The notes beneath the pieces are model-generated. The model searched no databases. It worked only from the letters and a program-made list of their open reading frames with translations, and was not told where the DNA came from. Below, piece after piece: positions 31,476 to 54,187 of a stretch of 64,000 nucleotides of DNA; position 1 is the first letter of the stretch, and the number at the start of each line of letters is the position of its first letter. The stretch is from Paguma larvata (Eukaryota > Chordata > Mammalia > Carnivora > Viverridae). The DNA lies in the NCBI GenBank assembly GCA_030068075.1, contig CM057841.1:6457565-6521564 (forward strand). Direction: 5' to 3'. Both the position numbers and the translations under genes were made by a program.

Positions 31476-33179
31476 AGCTGAAAGATCTTCAGATCTTGTC
31501 AACTATAATCTATGATGAAAAAGATCCATGCATTTGACCCTGATGCTAATATTTCTTAGAAGAGGCAGAGGACTCATACAACTGGAATAAAAAAAAGATA
31601 TATAATCAGATTGCTTTGATTGATCCTTCATTGAACAGTATTTGCATAGATATGATATAAACAGGAGGTGCTGGGGGTTTTTTGTTTTTGTTTTTTGCTT
31701 TTTTTTAAAGGAAGAAACCCAGAGCTGTAATGTGAGGATTTCATAACGGCAGGAGTAGAGCACCACTGTTCCCAGCACTAACAGTGATGGTAGAGTCTGT
31801 AGCTGTTGTAAAGTAGAAGGTGAAAGAGACCTAGTGGGGAGACAAAGTATCCCTGTATCCTCATCTTAGGAAGTGGACTTTTAAATTCAATATGATAGGT
31901 TATTTAGGAGACCAAAATTAGAGCTCAAAATGGTAATATGACAGAAATTGGAAGCAAATAGAGGAGCAACAGTCTGAGTTAAATCTATACTGCCTAACAG
32001 AGCAGAAAGTCAGTTAAGTCTATAGGCCATAAAAGATCAGAATTATAGAGATGGCCTCAGGAAGAACTGGAATAGAAATGGTGAACAAAAGAAAAAAAAA
32101 ATTTTAATAGTGGTTGATGGGATTTGTGACTGTTGGGTAGGGTGGGGCAGAGAACCACTGGGTTTCATTTTATACTTTCTGTAGTATTTCATTCCCTGGT
32201 GGTACATTCCTTATTGGGGTAACAGATTATTAACAATGTGTACCTGTAGGTAAGCAAAACCATAGTACATGAGGACATCTGCAACTGACTTGTGGGACCA
32301 TGTACAATTTTCCTTCTAATTCTATGACAGTGTTGCTGTCATAGTAGATTGACAATTTAAAAAGCAAGAGAAAAAAAAAAGATGTCAGACATTCCAGAAG
32401 GAGAAGGAGGAAGGCTCCTTGGCTTCTTAGAAGTCTCTGGAATTAAACTTGATTTTCCAGAAGCCTCATCACCAAGAAGTCAGAAGGCCCCCCAGAGTGG
32501 AGACCTGGAAAGGTGCTGATATCCTGGGACAACTAGATGGGGCGAGACAGTTATGTGAATTTGCGTAACCAAGTACTGAACGTACTTCCCCGAAGGTCAC
32601 TCTGGCAGTTACCTGGTATCCATCATAAAACACTTCAAGTAATATAGCTGCCGTGTTTCATATGAGACCCTGAGGTTGAGGTGGAAAATGCGTTGGCTAG
32701 GGCACCCTGGACAGAACAGATGGGGACTTTGCTGCTGATGGGATAGTTGGTCCTGCTGCTGGACCAACATTATTGCATAGCTCACAGAAGGTGGCAGAGC
32801 CTGGGGGGAAGGACCTGCCCAACAGATCCAACAAAGTGAACATTGTTTGACAATTCTTGTTGGCTAAAACATCTGAGAGATTTCTGCATTCAGCAAGTCA
32901 TGAAAGCAGCCTCATTCAATGAAGGCACTCCTGGAGACTTGGGTACAGAAGAGGTGTGCGATGTCACAGTGTCCTCAAGCATAGTGGGGACTCCACATGA
33001 GGTGTTTATGTGTGTCTGGAGACTAAGCTCAGTGGGAATTGGAAGAAGAAGGAGATGGAGGGACAGGGGATTGAAGGGTGCAGCTCCTGCGTATGTAGCC
33101 AGTGCGTCAGCCCTGCTCTAATAGGTACTCTAGCCCCGCACAAGTCCTAGGACCCAAGAAGTGGGCTCATTTGAAATAA

Positions 33180-33360
33180 GAACCTGAGACCTTTCCACCC
33201 GAATGATTCTCATACCCAGTGGCCAGTGGTTCCTGATAAAAACATGCATAAGACCCACCTGAGAGGAGCTGTCAGAATTGCAGGTTCCTGGGCCCATCTT
33301 CAGAGAGTCCAATTGGTCAGGCTGAAGTGGTAGCTAGATATTTGCATAGTTCAAGGACAC
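33180..33360. repeat. MER5-like hAT relic
   Basis: Words ATTGCAGGTTCCTGGGCCCA and TCAGAGAGTCCAATTGGTCA fit the MER5A order (normally GCAAATTCTC...CAGAAACTC...). Weak match. Confidence 0.4.
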
Positions 33361-33410
33361 TTTCTATTTTTTCCTTAATATTTTGGTTGTTTTGTTCTTT
33401 AAAGATTTAA

Positions 33411-33628
33411 AAACATTTTTTAATGTTTATTTATTACTGAGAGAGAGAGAGAAACAGAATGCAAGCGGGGGAGGGGCAGAGAGAGAGAGTGACACAGAGA
33501 ATCTGAAGCAGGCTCCAGGCTCCAAGCTGTTAGCACAGAGCCCAATGTGGGGCTCGAACTCATGAACAGTGAGACCATGGCCTGAATCTAAGTCAGATGC
33601 TTAACCGAATGAGCTACCCAGGCGCCCC
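33411..33628 (-). mobile_element. Can-SINE inserted at the tail of an older SINE
   Basis: AATGTTTATTTATTACTGAG start, GAGCTACCCAGGCGCCCC end. TAAAGATTT occurs on both sides. An older SINE follows directly at 33629. Confidence 0.9.
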
Positions 33629-33734
33629 TAAAGATTTTATTTTTAAGTAATCTCTACACCCAGCAAGGGGCTTGAACTCACAGCCTGAGATCAAGAATCG
33701 CATGCCCCACTGCCTGAGCCAGCCAGGTGCCCCT
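33629..33734 (-). mobile_element. Short Can-SINE variant
   Basis: AAAGATTTTATTTTTAAGTA, ACACCCAGCAAGGGGCTTGA, GAGCCAGCCAGGTGCCCCT. Confidence 0.85.
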
Positions 33735-34782
33735 ATTTTTTTTCTTAACATTTTATAAATAGTAATCTCAGAATTGTGTACCCACGTATCTCTTTTCTCT
33801 TTGTTAGTTTCATTTAAATTTGTGGCTTTTTTTTTTTTTTGGTAAAAACACTAAATAGATACCACATCTATTACATGTGACCCAGAGGCTCCTTTTAAAA
33901 AGAAACAAACCAATTCTTCTCTCCCCCATTTTAGAATACAGATATCAAAATAATCCTACACATAATTTTGATACAATTAGCAGTCAAACATTGAGGGCCC
34001 ACAAGACCATCCCCACTTCCAGAGATTTCCAGGTGAATTCATGAGACTCAGCATACCATTGTACTCACAGCTAAGGCTTATTATAGTGATGCAGCAAGGA
34101 CACACAAGGGGACCTTAAGGAGAAAGGCGGAATCTGGGGAAATCCATGTGCAGGCCTCCATGCTTTCCCTCTCCTGAAGGGGTCATAACAACAACTGAGG
34201 ACCAGGCAAGGAGGCACCTTCTGTCTAACACATACCACATCCCAGACTCCCAGAAGGCAAGCAGGTGCTCAGTGCAAATCACATCGTTTGTATTCTGGGC
34301 ACAGTGAGACATGCTTAGCAGTTGGATTACAGACAATACTCTAAAAGCCATGTTGCCAGGTGCCAGCCAAGGGCCAGGCCAGCCCTGAAAATGGGACCTT
34401 GTACAGTTGGAGCCTGAGGCTGCCATATTAGTCTATTTTGTGCAAGCTCTCATGCCTCTTCAAACATGAATATATTTAGCCATATTCACAGTAGCCGTTC
34501 CATTAACTGCTTAGACTACTGCTCGGCTGCTCAAGTGGGTAAAGCACACAGTTCACATAATTCCTGCTTGAGACTGGTTTTCAGAATCACACCTCCATAC
34601 CTCAGACTTGACGCTCCTTGCCATGATTCAAGCTGTAGACTCGAATCCCATTTGGACCACTCCAGGCTTAAATGACACAGTACCTTGAAAAGAGAACAAA
34701 AAATGATACTGTATTTTTTCTCCTATAAATACCCTAAACATAAAACATGAATTTATGTTTAAACATTCTTTTGTTTTGTGTT

Positions 34783-34877
34783 GTTTTTAATGTAAGCTCT
34801 ATGCCCAACATGGGGTTTGAACTCACAACTCTGATATCAAGAGTCCCATGCTTTACCATAAGCCAGCTAGGTGCCCC
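34783..34877 (-). mobile_element. Short Can-SINE variant
   Basis: GTTTTTAATGTAAGCTCTAT, AACATGGGGTTTGAACTCAC, AAGCCAGCTAGGTGCCCC. Confidence 0.8.
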
Positions 34878-35800
34878 GGTGTGTTAAACATTCTTAGTAA
34901 TGTTCAGGTCAAGTTTACCAGTTGGAGGAATGCTGCATCATGGTGTTTAATGAAAACAGCATGAACAGAATGGTGTTGACCTACGATGACTCTGAGATTC
35001 ACTAACTAATTGCACATTTGTCTTTTGGGGGGCTGTGGAAGCTTCTGATTTTCTTTCAACATCATCAGCTCTTAGCATCTTAGCTCTTGAGGATGTGATG
35101 TTAAGGCTGTATGAATTTTGCTAACTGGCTGTCAACCAATGTGCTCTGTGTATATAACATTACCCACAAATTATTTACACTATTCATATTCATTCTTGTA
35201 AGAAATGGAACTGATGGAGGAGTTTCTGGGTATTTAGGTCCTTGCACCACTTTCAGGTTGGATATTCCGTTTTCACAATCTGTCCTCTTGTCCCCATAAT
35301 CCTGCTTGCCATCCACATAAGTACCAGAGCTGTGTCTTCCTAGCAGCCCCAGCCCAGTGAGGTCTTTGTTGGTCTTCTTCAAGTTCTCAGTGTGGAAATC
35401 ACAGGGAACTTAAACTCACATGGAGATCATCATCATCTCAGCAATTGACACTTGCATCTGTCACCTGCTCCTCCAAACCACTGGTGGCTGGTTGCAGATC
35501 TCACAGAGAGAAACTCAGCCATGCTGTACGAGTGATTGTTGCTGCAGGGGCTGCAGAGGGAGTCAACACAAAGAGGCTCTGGTAACCAGCAACACCCATT
35601 ATCGTTATGATGAGCTGGACAACCCCCCTTTCCCCACCCACTCAACTGCCAACCCCAGTGGACAGAGTGTGACTAGTAAATCAAGCGTAAGCAGACTTTA
35701 GCCACTGAAAGTTGGGTCTTGTTTGTTAGTTCAACAGAACCTAGTCCATTCTGACTGATACCATCTGACATAAAAACTATGTAGTTAAAAAAATAATTCT

Positions 35801-36029
35801 GGGGCGCCTGGGTGGCTCAGTCGGTTGAGCCTCTGAGTTCAGCTCAGGTCATGATCTCACGGCTTGTGAGTTTGAGCCCCACATTGGGCTCTGTGCTGAC
35901 AACTCAGAACCTGGAGCCTGCTTTGGACTCTGTGTCTCCCTCTCTCTCTGTTCTTCCCTCACTCACATTCTTTCTCTCTCTCTCTCTCTCTCTCAATAAA
36001 TGAAAACAAGCAAAAATAGGAAAAAAAAT
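35801..36029 (+). mobile_element. Can-SINE with (CT)n expansion
   Basis: GGGGCGCCTGGGTGGCTCAG head; TCTCTCTCTC tract at 35972-35994; A-rich tail. Confidence 0.93.
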
Positions 36030-37714
36030 AATAATTGTAACCCACCCTACCTTGCACACACAAAAAATGTCAGTTCATGAGGGTAGGTCTGTGGTCTGCC
36101 TCACTGCCAAACCAGTTCCTGGTACATAATAGCCACTCTTTGTTTAATGAAGAAGTGTTGGAGAATAGTTTTTTTTAAATCTTATCTTATCTTTACTTGA
36201 TGCTGGAAGGATGATGAAGGAAATAGGATCAGATTTGGGGAGAAACTGGATAAGATTAAAGACTCACTAGACATATTCAGTGTGTTTTCCTTAACAACAA
36301 GCTGGGTGGCCTGAGGGGCTCTTATGTCCACCTCTCTGTTCCTCAGTTCCCTCCCCATAGATGAAGGATGTTATCCAGGTCCCATTTCCTTCCACAAAGA
36401 CCATCTCCTGACTTCCAGAGAAGAGGGTGACACATGAGATGTTAATCTTACTTCTCAGAGGATGGGGATCAAGCAATCACCCTGTGAGGGGAGTTTCAGG
36501 GACAGTAGTGAGTTAGTGGTCAAGACTAGGCTGTAACTATGATCTCTGGAGGGGAAAATGAAGTGTCACTCTAAATCATAGAGCCATGCCCTGTGTTCTC
36601 AGACATGGGATGGGGCAAGGAACATGTGGAAAGAAGCTGTCTAGTTGGAGTTGGAGAAGATGCAGATAGCTTGATGGTGGTTTCTGTGTCTCCCTCACAT
36701 GTGGAAACCCTTCGCACATTGCTAGGCTCAGAGGGAGTGGGAAGAGATCGCCCTTTGCCTGCTGCACATTGAGGCCACAGATCTAGCCATCCCAGGTAGA
36801 AAGCAGCTTGTTGGTCAGTCCAGATTTGAGGATTCTACATCTGCCCACTTCATAGCAGGACCCCTTCCCTAGTAGGTCTGGGGATTCCAGTCACCCTGTA
36901 TCCTGACCTAGGAAATGCTCTGCTCCAGTGGGGTTGCCTCCCCCAACAATTTTCCTGGTGTTTGGCCACAGCTTTACTGAGCTCCCTAGAAAGATGCTCA
37001 AAGAAACCCAGCATCTTTCTCCCATGAGATGTGAGGACAAGCTATTCCTAGCTGCTATTCCTGCTGCCAGGCAGAGGGCCCAAGGTGGGTCTGCCCCAGA
37101 GAATCTGGAACAGAGAGTGCACCCAATAAACGCTAGATGAACTAACATAGAACGATAATATAATAAGCAAATGGTCTGAAATCAGCTGGAAAAAGTAAAG
37201 CTAAGACAATCCAAAGTGCTTAGAAGGATTCAAACATGGCCTAGCAGTAGATACATAGATCTAACCTAGGGAAATGCAAATTTAAAAGGCCAGTCACTAG
37301 TCCATACCCATTGGCTTTGCAAGGATTCTTTTAAAATTGTAAAGCCCATACGTTAGGTGTTGGTGAGGGAGATACACTGATGCAGAAGCATCGAGGAGTA
37401 TAGTTTCTGGAAAGACCCTGCGGTATGAAGAGCTTTACAGGGTTTTAGACCACTTGCTTCAATAACCCTCTCTATTCTTCAGAGGGATATTTTATGTTAA
37501 TAAAGTTAAAATCTACAAAGATTTTAAATGACCAATAATCATTAGAAATGGTGTAACTGAAAAAATGGTAGAAATACCAGGAAAAATGGGTAAATCTATA
37601 GTCATTTGGGGAAACTTTAACATATTTCTCTCAGAAAAAAAAAAAAGGCCATTTAAGTAGATAAGTGATTCACCACGAAATGATTAACAAGCTTGACATA
37701 ATGGTCACAATAGT

Positions 37715-37716
<2 letters not shown>

Positions 37717-37762
<46 letters not shown>
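37717..37762. repeat. (CA)n microsatellite
   Basis: About 22 uninterrupted CA units; likely length-variable between animals. Confidence 0.97.
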
Positions 37763-37763
<1 letters not shown>

Positions 37764-39598
37764 TTGTGACCAAGGAGATTTTCAAACAGTTTAATACGTC
37801 ACTCCTGCCAAGAACTCAGCGAGCCCTTTCCAATACTAACAAGGAGTTTCTTCATATCAACAAACTTTCCTCAGTGATTGCCTTGATCATGACTCTTCTC
37901 TATCTGTCCCTCTTCCTCCATCTTGGGGTCCCATTATTGGCCCATGAGGCCTTCTGGATCTGTTCACCTGGGCTATTCTCTTCCATCAGGATTTCCATCT
38001 CTTTATGTTTTTGTTCTATTATGAGCTATTTTTTCTGTGGTTCTCAACAGACACTCTCCTTTGGGCCAGTTTGCCTCAGTTTGTTTACTGAGGTTCTTAA
38101 CCTGAAAGTCATTTTCTCAGCCCCAGAAAGTCTCTATGCTCCAACTGGGGACCCCACTTTAAATAGATGAAGAGGAACTAATATCTCAATAAAGCTGTTA
38201 AAAATAATAAGGAAGGGCCTTACATGCTTGTATGGAAAGATTTCTAGAATATCATTAAATGAATAAAAGCAAGGTAAAATTCAATGTGTGGTAGCTACCA
38301 CTTGAATAAGAGAGTGAAAAAATATTTATACATATTTACTTGAGAATGCATAAGGTGTCTCCAGAAAGACCTCTAAGAAACTAAAAATAGTAGCTAGTGA
38401 GTAGGGAAGTCGGTGGTGGGAGTCAAGGAACGGAGGAAGATCTCACCAGATAGCATACTGAACCTTCTGAATTTCAAGCCAAGGGAATATATTACTTGTT
38501 TAAAAACATGTTTTTTTATATTTTTAAAAACAATGATGAGGGCCTGAACTAATAAAGGAAAGAGCAGGAGAGATTTTTAGGAGGTAAAAATCCATAAGCT
38601 ACAGACTCACTTTTCTAATATTGTATAACAAACATCCTAAATGCAGTGGTTTAAAATAATGATTTCTTTAATTTCTTATCCTTCTATAAGTTGACTGGGT
38701 AGCTGGGCGGTTCTTTTCCCTTAGGGCCTCTTGTGTGGTTTCAGGTAGACGCAATCAGGGCTGGAGCCTTTCGAAGGCTCAGAATGAAGACGACACGCTC
38801 GCAAACAGTTGGTGCTGGCTGCCAGCTGTGAGCTCGGCTGGGACTGCTGACTGGAGCACTAACATTAGACCCCTTCGCGTGGCTTAGGCTCCTCTCAGCA
38901 TGGTGCCTGGTTTCTAAGAGAGGATGTCCCAAGAATGAACATTCCAGGAGACCCAGGCAGAGTCTGCAAAAACTTCTTACGATTTGGCCTCAGAAGTCAT
39001 GCAACATCACTTTTGCTACATTTTATTGGATAGTCAGTCAGGGTCAGCCCAGACAGGGGGAGGGGAAATAAATCTCACCTCCAGGTGGGAAGAGACACAA
39101 AGAATTTGGGGCTATCTTTAATCTACCAGGGCGCCTCAGTGACCCACGTGGGAGCAACAGAGAGAGAGGAATCTTTCTCAAAGAATCTTAATCTTATGTC
39201 AGATTATGATATAGAAAGCTGAGTAGGCTGAGGTGACATGAAGGAGCAAGCCTGGAGCACAAGAACAGTATGTGTGCTCTTAGACAGGTTATATTGAGGC
39301 GCCCAAGGGACATAAAGTGGAGCCGCCCAGTTTAAAATGTTAGCCAACGCAAGGAGAAAACATGGTATGTGCCTGTATTATCTAAATTTCACAAGACAGT
39401 TCTTTGAGCATCTAGAGTCTTGTATTTTCTGTGATCTCTGCCTGGGACACTTTCCACCTAAATATCCCCATCGCTCCCACCCCAATCTCCTTTAGGCCTC
39501 CTCCCACTTACGGATTTTATCTCCTCAGAAAGTGAATTTTCAGGCACATAGAAGAATGGTGTGAGAATGCTCTAAAGGGATTTTAAAAAGAAAGATGT

Positions 39599-39765
39599 GG
39601 GGGCACCTGGGTGGCTCAGTTGGTTAAGCGTCCGACTTCAGCTCAGGTCATGGTCTCATGGTTCATGAGTTCGATTCCCGTGTTGGTCTCTGTGCTGACA
39701 GCTCAGAGCCTGGAACCTGCTTCAGCTTCTGTGTCTCCCTCTCTCTCTGCCCTTCCCCCATTCTT

Positions 39766-39800
<35 letters not shown>

Positions 39801-39818
39801 AATAAATAAGCATTAAAA
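39599..39818 (+). mobile_element. Can-SINE with (CT)n expansion
   Basis: GGGGCACCTGGGTGGCTCAG head, long CT tract at 39766-39796, AATAAATAAGCATTAAAAAA tail. Confidence 0.93.
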
Positions 39819-40032
39819 AATTTTTAATTAAAAAAATAACATCCAAAAACTATTTGGTCAAAGAGGAAAATAATAAAATAAGTAAATAAAATAAAAAAAT
39901 AATCTGATTTTGCTTAAACAAAAAATTAATATACTCCATATCAAAACCAGAGGAATACATAAAAAATTATTATTGAGGCTTGCTTTTATTTTTTAATATT
40001 TATTTTATTAAAGATTTTCAACAAAAGAATGT

Positions 40033-40377
40033 TTAAAAAATTTTTAATGTTTATTTATGTTTGAGGGAGAGAGAGAGAGAGAGGGAGAAAAGGAGAGACA
40101 GAGGGAGAAAGGGAGGGAGGAAGGGAGGGAGGGAGGGAGGGAGAGAGGGAGAGGGGGAGAGGGGAAGGGAGAGAGAGAGGGAGAGAGGGAGAGAGAGAGA
40201 GAGAGAGAGGGCATGAGCAGTGGAGGGGCAGAGAAAGAGGGAGACACAGAACTGGAAGTGGGCCACAGGCTCCGGGCTGTCAGCATGGAGCCCAGTGCAA
40301 AGCTCAAACTCACAAACTGTGAGATCATGACTTGAACTGAAGTCGGAGGCTTAACCAACTGAGCCATGCAGGTGTCA
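40033..40377 (-). mobile_element. Can-SINE with a large purine expansion
   Basis: AATGTTTATTTATGTTTGAG start; then about 150 bp of GAGA/GGGA repeats (40062-40212) where the normal CT-rich part is; body and AACTGAGCCATGCAGGTG end follow. Confidence 0.9.
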
Positions 40378-40387
40378 CAAGAATGTT

Positions 40388-40482
40388 TTCTTTTTTAATG
40401 TTTGTTTATTTTTGAGAGAGAGAGAGAGAGACGAACTCCAGGCTCTGAGTTATCAGCACAGCTGACTGAGCCACCCAGGCAC
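40388..40482 (-). mobile_element. Internally deleted Can-SINE
   Basis: AATGTTTGTTTATTTTTGAG start jumps to ACTCCAGGCTCTGAGTTATC and ends GACTGAGCCACCCAGGCAC; the middle is missing. Confidence 0.85.
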
Positions 40483-40493
40483 ATGGAGAATGT

Positions 40494-40686
40494 TGTGTTA
40501 TTTTGAGAGAGACAGACATAGCACAAGTGAGGGAGGGGCAGAGAGAGGGAGAGAGAGAATCCTAAGCTGACTCTGCACTGTCAGCACAGAGCCCAATGTG
40601 GGGCTTGAACGTACAAACCGTGAGATCATGAGCTGAGCTGAAACTAAGAGTCAGATGCTTAACTGACTGAGCCACCCAGGTGCCCC
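40494..40686 (-). mobile_element. Can-SINE
   Basis: TTTTGAGAGAGACAGACATA, GCACTGTCAGCACAGAGCCC, GACTGAGCCACCCAGGTGCC. Confidence 0.9.
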
Positions 40687-40884
40687 AATGTTAATTTATT
40701 TTTGAGAGAGAGAGAGAGAGAGAGCGAGCATGAGCAGGGAGGGGGCAGAGAGAGAGGGTACAGAGGATCCAAAGTGGGCTCTGCATTGTCAGTACAGAGC
40801 CCAACACAGGGCTCGAACTCACAAGCCCTGAGATCATGACCTGAGCCAAAGTCAGACGCTTAACTGACTGAGCACAGGCACCCC
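40687..40884 (-). mobile_element. Can-SINE
   Basis: ATGTTAATTTATTTTTGAGA start directly after the previous copy; ends AACTGACTGAGCACAGGCAC. Confidence 0.9.
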
Positions 40885-40889
40885 TGGTG

Positions 40890-41180
40890 TCTTTATAAAA
40901 AAAGGAAAATTTGAGAGAGACATGCACACAGGGAGAAGTCATGTGAAGATGGAGGCAGAGATCTACAAGCCAAGGGATGACAAAGATTGCTGGGAAACCA
41001 CCAGAAGCTGAGCAAAGGGAGTAGAGCAGAGTCTCTCTCTCATGCCCTGAGAAGGACCATACCATATCAAAACCTTGATCTCAGACTTCTAGCCTCCATA
41101 ATTGAGACAATAAATTTTTGTTGTTTAAGTCACCCAGTTTGTGGTACTTTTATATAGTATCCCTAGCAAACAAATACAAC
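40890..41180 (-). repeat. Ancient interspersed repeat, same family as 385-715
   Basis: GCCAAGGGATGACAAAGATT, TTGATCTCAGACTTCTAGCC, AATAAATTTTTGTTGTTTAA, AGTTTGTGGTACTTTTATA, CCCTAGCAAACAAATA. Confidence 0.55.
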
Positions 41181-41817
41181 ATTTTGGTTTTGTTTTGTTG
41201 GGTTTTTTTTTAAACCCCTACTTTACGGAATAACTACATTTTCCAAAACAAGTAACTATTAGTGAGAAGAATAGCACTGCATTATATTTTTGCAAATCTC
41301 TTTAATGTCTGGCTTGATGGAAGGCCATCAGGATTTCCATAGCTGCTTGTGCCTTTGAGACTTGCAGAACTCAGTCCTAACCTCTGCACTAGGGGACAAC
41401 CGGACTCTGGCACAGCTTCTAGCAGCACGACACTGTGTCCCCAGCCTCCCTGAGAAATGCTGCCAGCAGAATTTGCTGTTTGTTCTAGTGAACACCCAAG
41501 AATAGCCTCCTGACCTCCCTTTCTTACAGCATTTACTAAAAAAGAGCTTAGAATTGTGAATTCTTTCTCTCTCTTTGAGATGTCTATGTTTATCCTCCAA
41601 CTCAGAGGGTCTTTCTCAAAGACCTGAAAGCCTTTCCTTTGAAACAGAATGGTGAGGAAGGAGAGGGCTGCTGTCTCTAGTCTCTGTGGGAGGATAGAAC
41701 CCTAACTTTGATAATCACCAGCTAGCAGCACACTGGCTCCATCATATTTGCACTGACCAACACTTTGTAGGTTTCCACATGAGCCCTGCTCTCTCCCCAT
41801 TCTGATTCCTTCGTTCT

Positions 41818-41995
41818 TTTTTTTTTTTTTAATGTTTATTTATTTTTGAGACAGAGAGAGACAGAGCATGAGTGGGGGAGGGGCCTCTCTGCCGGCAGCA
41901 CAGAGCCCGACGTGGGGCTCGGACTCACAGACCGAGAGATCATGACCTGAGCCGAAGTCAGACGCTCAACCGACTGAAACACCCAGGCGCCCCCC
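41818..41995 (-). mobile_element. Can-SINE
   Basis: Poly(T), AATGTTTATTTATTTTTGAG, ACACCCAGGCGCCCC end. CCTTCGTTCTTTTTTT and CCTTCATTCTTTTTTA are the target duplication. Confidence 0.93.
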
Positions 41996-42224
41996 TTCAT
42001 TCTTTTTTAAAAGGTCCAGTCACCTCTGCACAAATGCAAGTGAGGGTCAGTGCTTTCTCCCACTGTCAGCAGTTACTGAATAAAATCTGTTTTCACCATG
42101 TTAATCGATGTCCATTTACTTTCTGTTGCAACATTACTCTTTCAGAAGCCTCTGGAAAACTCCATTGTACATTCGTGAGAAAATGGGATTGGGGGGAAAA
42201 GCTATTATTATGAACCCAGGTTTT

Positions 42225-42345
42225 TTTTCCCCTTCCTTTTCAAGTTTTTATTTAAATTCTGGTTAGTTAACACATATGGCAAAATTGGTTTCAGGTGCAG
42301 AATTTAGTGATTCATCACTTACATATAACACTCATGCTGAACTTA
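42225..42345 (-). mobile_element. L1 3'-end fragment
   Basis: Words TTAAATTCTGGTTAGTTAAC, GTTTCAGGTGCAGAATTTAG and TGATTCATCACTTACATATA are typical of carnivore L1 3' ends in inverted orientation. Confidence 0.5.
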
Positions 42346-43420
42346 GTTTTGAACTCACCACCTCAACCGGTCTCAGGAGACTCCAGGGTGTCCCTGGCCC
42401 ACACTTTGAGAACTACTGCAAAAGACAAATATCCTATAATATAACCAAGGAGAAAACAAAAATACAAGTAGTAGAAAATTAAAACAATAGGGAAATATCA
42501 TGCACTGAAGTTTCAGCACTATTAGAACCAGGAAGAAAGTTGTGCCCAGTGACTCATTCCATATAAATACATGGGGCTGCTCTAAAATAACAGATTCAAC
42601 CCTCCCTCATATTTCCCGCCCTTTGGGGGCTGCTGCAGAAAGGAAGACAATACTTCCTCCTGGGACTTCTCTGCCCACCGAGAAAGGAATACCTGCCTGG
42701 AAATTGTGTGGGTACCCAGTAGTGGCCACATTCAGTCTCCCGGAGACTGACTGATTTATGGTTCCCACAGCAGTTACTGCCCGCTCCTCAAGTGAGTGAA
42801 GATGCCTAATAAATGCCCCTCCTGGTACTGCTGACCTTGCCGCGCTGGGCCCTGGGCGGGGTGGCAGGGGAGATGCCCTGCACTGCCAGCTAGGACGCGC
42901 AGGCCCCAGGTCTCAAAGCAGGGCACCCCACCCCCGCGTGGACAGACACGCATCTTCAACGGGGGCCGTAGGAGCAAAGGCCTTGTAGGCGCCGCGGCCG
43001 CGCGCAGACGCAAACCCCCAACTGCCAGGCTGGGAGGATGTACAATCCCCTACCACCCGTGTCCCCTCGGAGCCCGAACGCGCCCCGCAGCCCACATTGG
43101 CCACCGGCCACCGCCGCCCACCCAACACCGCCTTGCTGGGGTCTGCGGCCAGAGCGCCTCCAGTGGCCGGAGGCCCGAAGGACTGACGGTCCCATTTGCC
43201 CGAAGCCAGAAGGCTCTCATTGGTCGAAGGTTCGACGAACAGAGGTTTCCATTGGTCAGGCGCTGCGGTGCGCCGTACTGCCTTCTGGGAGTTGTAGTCG
43301 CAGCGTCCCCAGCGCGGCCGCCATTGTCCAGCGGACGGCGAGTGGAGTGGTCCCTGAAGCGGGGGCTGCCCTCGGGTTTACGGCCGATTCGGGCTCCTGT
43401 CCTCGACTTGTCGGTCCAGG

Positions 43421-54187
<10,767 letters not shown>

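Larger units (their letters stand above)
29946..42829. other. Intergenic DNA between ZNF544 and the ZNF8 promoter
   Basis: No exon, KRAB or finger relic found. It is filled with Can-SINEs (listed apart), a purine tract at 31385-31475, a (CA)n microsatellite at 37717-37762, MER5-like, MIR-like and old L1/HAL1-like relics (37160-37520, 38190-38480, 42225-42345). The rest is unannotated unique-looking sequence. Confidence 0.55.

Noticed and set aside
32380..33120. Stretch with gene-like texture and a 92-codon frame at 32843-33121
   Set aside because: No family resemblance, no convincing splice sites, several stops when extended; left as unassigned intergenic DNA.
37717..37762. Regular CA array considered as a CRISPR-like or functional repeat
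   Set aside because: A plain dinucleotide microsatellite without spacers.
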